A stretch of 64,000 nt of DNA. It comes from Clostridia bacterium (GTDB lineage Bacteria > Bacillota > Clostridia > Oscillospirales > Acutalibacteraceae). Below the pieces are notes generated by a model that worked only from the letters and a program-made list of their open reading frames with translations, had not been told where the DNA came from and searched no databases. Of the stretch, positions 59,560 through 64,000 are shown piece after piece. The stretch spans positions 62,001-126,000 of the forward strand of contig JAFRUO010000008.1 of the NCBI GenBank assembly GCA_017438845.1, read 5' to 3'. Both the position numbers and the translations under genes were made by a program. How positions within the stretch are numbered: position 1 is the stretch's first letter; the number at the start of each line of letters is the position of its first letter.

Positions 59560-60921
59560 TTACTCCTTCGGGGCGGCGACGGAGGAATTTTTCTGCCATC
59601 TGCCGCTGAGATAGAAGCCCCAGGTAAGCAGACAACCGAGTCCGAAGCCGAACAGACCGTTCCACCAGAGAATTGTATAACCGAAAAATGAACTGTGCTG
59701 AAAAAGATATGTAACTGCGACTCTTACTCCGAGCGCGCAGGTTGCGACAAGGGTAGGGTAGGACATATGGTTTGCGCCCTGAAGAACTCCGAACACGGGC
59801 ACATACATTGAAAGAATCAGGTTTACTAAAGCAATCGCTCTCAGGTGCTGACGGCAGAAAATCGCAGCCTGAGCGCTGATTCCGAACAGACCGATTATAC
59901 CGTCCGCAAACACCCAGACGAGAACCGAAATCAGCATGGTCAGCATCACCGACATAATAAAGGTCTGGGTTGTACCCTGCTTGACTCTTTGCATTTTGCC
60001 TGCGCCGATGTTCTGACCGGTATAGGTTGCAAGGGTGGTCTGAAATGCGTTGCAGGGGAGGTTCATATACATTTCCATCCTTTGACCTACCGTGAACGAG
60101 GCTGTCATTGTCTTGCCGAAACCGTTGACCGCCCTTTGGATAAAGGTAAGACCGAAGGATACTATCATCAGCTGCAGGGCAATCGGGAAGCCGACTCCGA
60201 GCGTCCTCTTTGCAAGGAAGCTGTCAAAGTGAAAATCCCTGAGCTTAAAATGGAACACGGGGTATTTTTTAATCATATAAATATATGCGGCAACAAAGGA
60301 GCCCGCCTGAGAAATCACGGTCGCAAAGGCGGCTCCGAACACGCCCCACTTAAACACCGCCACAAACAGTAAGTCAAGCGCTATGTTCGTAACCGAGGCA
60401 ATCAGCAGAAAATACAGCGTTGCGGCGCTGTCGCCGACCGCTCGTAAAATTGAGGAAAAAATGTTGTAGCCGAACTGGAAAAGAAGCCCTGCGACATATA
60501 CCCTGAAGTAAACGAGAGTTAGCTTCATTATTTCGTCGGGAACTGCAACCAGATATTTAAACGCAGGTCTTGCCACCGAAAGACCCAGAATCGTTGACAA
60601 AAGTCCCATGCCGAGTATTAAAATAATACCCGTCGAAGCGGTAAGGCGAACCTTGTTTTCCCTACCTGCTCCGTAAAACTGAGCGACAATTACGCCGTTT
60701 CCCGAGGAAAAGCCGATAGCAATCGCAAGGAACAGAAAGGTAAAGCTGCCTGTTGTTCCGACTGCGGCGAGGGCCTCCTCCGAGGCGAATTTTCCGACAA
60801 TTATTGTGTCCACCGTGTTGTAAAGCTGCTGAAGAAGCGAGCCTGCAAGCACGGGCATTGCAAATCTTAATATATGCTTCCAGGGCGAACCCTGCGTCAT
60901 AGGTTTTCCGTTGATGCTCAT
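59560..60921 (-). CDS. MATE-family cation-coupled exporter
   Basis: A 453-residue exporter with 12 membrane segments in two halves. It begins with the typical WKHILRFAMPVLAGSLLQQLYNTVDTIIVGKFASEEALAAVG and has matching VAQFYGAG and IGAGKMQRVKQGTTQTFI segments in the two halves. MATE proteins export drugs, dyes or metabolites with Na+ or H+. First gene of the operon with GH28. A TTTACT-17-TATAAT promoter lies just upstream. Confidence 0.93.
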   Translation of the reverse strand: MSINGKPMTQGSPWKHILRFAMPVLAGSLLQQLYNTVDTIIVGKFASEEALAAVGTTGSFTFLFLAIAIGFSSGNGVIVAQFYGAGRENKVRLTASTGIILILGMGLLSTILGLSVARPAFKYLVAVPDEIMKLTLVYFRVYVAGLLFQFGYNIFSSILRAVGDSAATLYFLLIASVTNIALDLLFVAVFKWGVFGAAFATVISQAGSFVAAYIYMIKKYPVFHFKLRDFHFDSFLAKRTLGVGFPIALQLMIVSFGLTFIQRAVNGFGKTMTASFTVGQRMEMYMNLPCNAFQTTLATYTGQNIGAGKMQRVKQGTTQTFIMSVMLTMLISVLVWVFADGIIGLFGISAQAAIFCRQHLRAIALVNLILSMYVPVFGVLQGANHMSYPTLVATCALGVRVAVTYLFQHSSFFGYTILWWNGLFGFGLGCLLTWGFYLSGRWQKNSSVAAPKE

Positions 60922-60949
60922 TTTTTTCTCCGTCCTTTAAATTCATAGT

Positions 60950-60978
60950 ATTATAGCAATTTTTTTTGCTTTAGTAAA
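60950..60978 (-). promoter_or_regulatory. Promoter of the MATE-GH28 operon
   Basis: Minus strand: TTTACT (60978-60973), 17-base spacer, TATAAT (60955-60950). Confidence 0.7.
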
Positions 60979-60997
60979 GTAAAGAAAACAAAAAAAT

Positions 60998-61026
60998 TTG
61001 TAAAAGAGCAATTAATCTGTTATAAT
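60998..61026 (+). promoter_or_regulatory. Promoter of the C69 dipeptidase
   Basis: TTGTAA, 17-base spacer, TATAAT, divergent from the MATE promoter and 37 bases before the ATG at 61064. Confidence 0.7.
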
Positions 61027-61063
61027 ACTGTTTGCAAATTTTTGTTTATTAAGGAGAGATATT

Positions 61064-62527
61064 ATGCCCTGTACCACAGTGCTGGTAGGAAGAAAGGCTT
61101 CCAACGACAATTCCACAATGATAGCGAGGACCGACGACGGACATTTTGACGTTAAGAAAACCGTGGTCTATAAACCCGAGGACCTCAAAAGAAAGTATAA
61201 ATGCGTGATTTCGCACCTTGAAATCGAGCTTCCCGAAAATGGGCTCGGCTTCACCGCCTGCCCGAGCGTTGACCGAAAAAACGGCATCTGGGCGGCAACG
61301 GGGATTAATAAGGCGAATGTCGGTATGACCGCAACGGAAACAGTTACCTCAAACCCGAGAGTCCTTGCGGCTGACCCTCTTGTCGAATACAAAAAGGCTG
61401 AAAAGAGAAACGAAAAGGACACCGTCGGCGGAATAGGCGAGGAGGACATCGTTATGCTCGTCCTGCCGTATATCCGCTCGGCAAGGGAGGGCGTGTTAAG
61501 GCTCGGAAAGCTGCTCGAAAAATACGGCACATATGAGATGAACGGCATCGCCTTCAACGACGAAAAAGAAATCTGGTGGCTTGAAACAATCGGCGGTCAT
61601 CATTGGATGGCGAAGCGAGTACCCGACGACGTCTGCGTTATAATGCCCAATCAGTTCGGTATGGACAGCTTTGACCTTGACGATGCGCTTACGAAGAAAA
61701 AGAATCATCTCTGCTCGGCTGATTTAAAGGAATTTATTGAGGACAACTTCCTTGACTTAAATCAGAACGGCACGTTCAATCCCCGTGATATTTTCGGCTC
61801 TCACACCGATATGGACCACATTTACAACACGCCGAGGGCTTGGTTCTTAGGCAGATTCCTGACTCCTTACTCTCACCGCTGGGAGGGTGAAAACGCCGAG
61901 TTCACTCCCGAGTGCGACAACATTCCCTGGTGCCTTGTTCCCGACAGGAAAATTGCCGTCGAGGATGTAAAATATATGCTCTCTTCGCATTATCAGGGAA
62001 CGCCCTACAACCCCTACACAAGCCACGATACTGGCAAGAGGGGAATGTACCGTTCAATCGGCATTAACCGCACGGGAGTTACATCCGTCTGTCAGATTAG
62101 GAGCAATGTACCCGAGGAACTCAAGGGAATAGAATGGATTTGCTACGGCTCCACGACCTTCTCCTCAATTCTTCCGATTTATACTAATGTCAATGCAATT
62201 CCTTCTTATTTAAAGAATGTAGGTCTTGAGGCTTCGACCGAGAATTTCTACTGGGCGAGCAGGCTTATCGGCGCGCTTGCCGACAGCAGCTATTCCGCCT
62301 GCGTTCAGCACATTGAGCGTTATCAAAACGCAGTAATCACCAACGGCAGAAGAATAATCAAGGAATATGACGAAAAAATGATTGCCGCAAAAGATTATTC
62401 CCTTTGCGAAAAGGCGAATGAAGAGCTTTGTAAAATGGCGAAAAAGGAAACGGACTACGCTCTTACAAAGGTGCTTCACGAGGCAAGCGTGAATATGAAA
62501 AACGGCTACAAGCTTTCTGACAACTAA
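61064..62527 (+). CDS. C69-family (U34/PepD-like) dipeptidase
   Basis: A 487-residue N-terminal-nucleophile hydrolase. The start MPCTTVLVGRKASNDNSTMIARTDDGH places the catalytic cysteine at residue 3, exposed after removal of two residues; no signal peptide precedes it, so it is cytoplasmic. Further family segments are ATGINKANVGMTATETV, GTYEMNGIAFNDEKEIWWLETIGGHHWMAKRVPDD and PFDNIP-like WCLVPDRKIAVEDV. It cleaves dipeptides of broad or proline-type specificity. Own promoter and terminator. Confidence 0.92.
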   Translation: MPCTTVLVGRKASNDNSTMIARTDDGHFDVKKTVVYKPEDLKRKYKCVISHLEIELPENGLGFTACPSVDRKNGIWAATGINKANVGMTATETVTSNPRVLAADPLVEYKKAEKRNEKDTVGGIGEEDIVMLVLPYIRSAREGVLRLGKLLEKYGTYEMNGIAFNDEKEIWWLETIGGHHWMAKRVPDDVCVIMPNQFGMDSFDLDDALTKKKNHLCSADLKEFIEDNFLDLNQNGTFNPRDIFGSHTDMDHIYNTPRAWFLGRFLTPYSHRWEGENAEFTPECDNIPWCLVPDRKIAVEDVKYMLSSHYQGTPYNPYTSHDTGKRGMYRSIGINRTGVTSVCQIRSNVPEELKGIEWICYGSTTFSSILPIYTNVNAIPSYLKNVGLEASTENFYWASRLIGALADSSYSACVQHIERYQNAVITNGRRIIKEYDEKMIAAKDYSLCEKANEELCKMAKKETDYALTKVLHEASVNMKNGYKLSDN

Positions 62528-62533
62528 AAAGAT

Positions 62534-62557
62534 AAAAGCTCCCCGAGGGGAGCTTTT
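62534..62557 (+). terminator. Terminator after the dipeptidase
   Basis: AAAAGCTCCCC, G, AGGGGAGCTTTT then AATTTTT. Confidence 0.85.
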
Positions 62558-62603
62558 AATTTTTACTTCCAAGTCATTTCCCAGGCTTTTTTTCTGTCGG
62601 GAA

Positions 62604-63188
62604 TTAAATTATGCCCGGGTGTTTTTTAAATTTGACGATAAACCACGGAACAAAAATGAACATCAAAGTATCGGAAGTAAAGAACAGAATCTTAAAAATC
62701 AAATCCGGAACGGGCATTTTATATAATACATTTCCGCTTCCGTCAACAATTTTGTATCTTAAATATCTGTTCTTTACCGAGTATTCCTTTCCGTCTGCCG
62801 AGGCGAATTTGTATTTCGCTCTGTTTAACGCATTATAAGTGTGCGAAAACGTATCCTCATATTCACTGAGCGTGTTGCCCTCAAGGTCGGTTATATATAA
62901 CTTATCAGAATTTGTAATCAGCAACGTGCCGTCATCCTGCATGGTGAACACATAGTTTTTATATGCATGGTCTTTAAGCTTATTTACAAGCCCTCCGTTT
63001 TGAAAGACCTCGATTTTTTCGTCTTTGCCGACATAAATTCTGCCGTCGCCGTCAACTGCAAAGCCGTGAAACTCTGCCGAGGCATAACCGCCGAAATTCA
63101 TCATAAGCGCGGTCAAAATGATTGACCCATCAATAAAAACAAAGAGAATAAAGAGCAGAAGAATTTTGTCCTTATTATCGGGTTTCAT
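62604..63188 (-). CDS. Membrane protein with extracytoplasmic beta-rich domain, unknown function
   Basis: A 194-residue protein with a membrane segment at 8-30 and another near the C-terminus (about 163-187). Between them lies a beta-rich, propeller-like domain with repeats such as FHGFAVDGDGRIYVGKDEKIEVFQNG and YVFTMQDDGTLLITNSDKLYITDLEGN. I do not recognise a named family. The ATG overlaps the preceding DUF1836 gene by 4 bases, so expression is coupled. It may be a target or partner of that regulator. Confidence 0.72.
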   Translation of the reverse strand: MKPDNKDKILLLFILFVFIDGSIILTALMMNFGGYASAEFHGFAVDGDGRIYVGKDEKIEVFQNGGLVNKLKDHAYKNYVFTMQDDGTLLITNSDKLYITDLEGNTLSEYEDTFSHTYNALNRAKYKFASADGKEYSVKNRYLRYKIVDGSGNVLYKMPVPDLIFKILFFTSDTLMFIFVPWFIVKFKKHPGII

Positions 63189-63757
63189 TTTAATTTCTTT
63201 CCCTCTTTTAACTGAGTAAAATAACTGTCCGCCTGTTGCTTTAATTCACCCGAAACATAGGCGTATGCCATAACCTTTAAGGCGGTTTTAAGCCTTTCTG
63301 CGGTTTCGGGACGTGAAGCGGAATATTCCTTTGTCACTTCGTCCACAGCCTGCTGAACTTCATTGCGGTAAAAGCCGTTGACGTCGATTCTTTTGATTAT
63401 CTCGCACAGATAATCATACAGCTCTTCCTCCGAAATAATGTCGTCGGATTCGGTGTCGGCGTTGCCGTTGATTAAATGCATAAGCTCGCCGATGGATTCG
63501 ATTTTCATTGAGTTGCGAAGAGAGCAGATAAGAAGAATTCTCGCAAGCTGACGTTCGTAGTATTTTTTGTTGACAGGATGCGCCACGAAACCGCGCTTTA
63601 CCCAATTTTGTATAGTTGCTCCCTCAAGACCCGTAACGGAGCAAACCTGGTTCAGCGTAAGACCGCCCGTAGCTTTAATCATCGGTCTGAACACAGAAAA
63701 CATACCGTCGCCTTCCGAAAAGGGTATAACCGTACCCGGCACTGTTTTTTCATTCAT
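63185..63757 (-). CDS. DUF1836 domain protein (MerR-like DNA-binding regulator)
   Basis: A 190-residue protein of the DUF1836 type. It has a MerR-like helix-turn-helix: GGLTLNQVCSVTGLEGATIQNWVKRGFVAHPVNKKYYERQLARILLI (about 31-77), followed by a helical part with SIGELMHLING and a C-terminal helix. Such proteins are taken to be regulators in Clostridia, with unknown effector. The start has AAGGAG. A near-consensus promoter precedes it. Overlaps the following membrane protein gene. Confidence 0.85.
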   Translation of the reverse strand: MNEKTVPGTVIPFSEGDGMFSVFRPMIKATGGLTLNQVCSVTGLEGATIQNWVKRGFVAHPVNKKYYERQLARILLICSLRNSMKIESIGELMHLINGNADTESDDIISEEELYDYLCEIIKRIDVNGFYRNEVQQAVDEVTKEYSASRPETAERLKTALKVMAYAYVSGELKQQADSYFTQLKEGKKLK

Positions 63758-63786
63758 ATCATCAGCTCCTTTTGTGCGTTTATCTG

Positions 63787-63815
63787 ATTATATCACACGG
63801 TCAAGTGACTGTCAA
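63787..63815 (-). promoter_or_regulatory. Consensus promoter of the DUF1836 gene
   Basis: Minus strand: TTGACA (63815-63810), 17-base spacer, TATAAT (63792-63787). Confidence 0.85.
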
Positions 63816-63865
63816 GAGTTTTCAATTGACTTTTGCAAATTGTTATAAAAATCACATCACAAACC

Positions 63866-64000
63866 GTAGGGGACGGAGAACTTTAGGCTCCCTTGTGTAA
63901 AGGGTGACTCCCCACAGTGTGGGGAGATGTCGCAAAGCGACAGAGGGGACGGGCTCCCGTCAGGAGCTGTCAGCCGTAGGCTGACTGAGGGATTGTGAAT
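63866..64000. repeat. Dispersed palindromic intergenic repeat, copy 4 (runs off window)
   Basis: A chain of hairpins: CTCCCCACAGTGTGGGGAG, GTCGCAAAGCGAC, GCTCCCGTCAGGAGC and TCAGCCGTAGGCTGA. The order AGGCTCCC, GGTGACTCCC, GGGGAGATGTC, GACAGAGGGG matches the minus strand of the 1.7-kb copy. It continues past the right edge of the window. Confidence 0.65.

Overview
The window looks like a chromosomal segment of an anaerobic, low-to-moderate GC Gram-positive bacterium of the class Clostridia, most likely a gut Oscillospiraceae/Ruminococcaceae relative. The supporting signs are Firmicutes-type promoters (TTGACA-17-TATAAT) and strong GGAGG ribosome binding sites, CIRCE-controlled groESL, a DnaD/DnaI-type primosome locus, SAM-I and FMN riboswitches, SLH-domain surface proteins, a rubrerythrin-like protein, a four-subunit sodium-pumping oxaloacetate decarboxylase and GPH-type sugar symporters. 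The species assignment is inference. I saw no rRNA, tRNA, CRISPR array, prophage or transposase gene.

Layout. 1-10 kb: the 3' end of nadA, mnmA, a DUF2461 gene, a membrane M28 peptidase, a rubrerythrin-like gene, a large beta-helix/SLH surface protein, coaX with a probable pantothenate ECF transporter S component, and a surface protein with a sortase-like tail. 10-27 kb: a CDF transporter/metallophosphoesterase/HAD operon, an ECF sigma factor with a membrane partner, groESL, an O-antigen-ligase-like gene overlapping a GPH symporter, a DHHW/AlgX-like protein, a DacF-like protein that lacks its catalytic serine, nagA with a YfcE-like phosphoesterase, and an overlapping run of small genes of unknown function. 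27-37 kb: a palindrome-rich repeat island, an XRE regulator divergent from a 1284-residue M23/Listeria-Bacteroides-repeat/Cys-repeat/SLH protein, the oad operon, two membrane protein genes and a MITE-like element. 37-49 kb: dnaI-like, dnaD-like, nth and an XRE gene in one operon; a degenerate GDPD-like membrane protein; a second GPH-type transporter; a GntR/ABC/permease module ending in two paralogous membrane-anchored proteins; gdhA; tsaD. 49-64 kb: metK under a SAM-I riboswitch, ribU under an FMN riboswitch, manA, an aminotransferase, ispD-ispF, a leucine-rich-repeat/SLH protein, a cytoplasmic GH28 enzyme with a MATE exporter, a C69 dipeptidase and a DUF1836 regulator.

How the genes fit together. 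Most of the window is housekeeping: NAD, CoA, SAM, riboflavin and isoprenoid supply, tRNA modification, replication restart and chaperones. The surface theme is strong. Three proteins end in closely related SLH triplets, one has a sortase-like tail, and there are a DHHW protein, a pseudo-carboxypeptidase and an O-antigen-ligase-like protein. Carbohydrate and acid handling is represented by GH28, NagA, ManA, two GPH symporters and the Na+ pump. The least explained parts are the GntR/ABC module with its two paralogues (43.3-46.9 kb), the small-gene run (24.9-25.9 kb), the pseudo-PBP (21.6 kb), and three classes of non-coding repeat: a 276-bp MITE-like element, a 274-bp element with near-perfect terminal inverted repeats, and a palindromic family at four or more intergenic sites. 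Functional assignments rest on motifs read by eye; no database search was possible.
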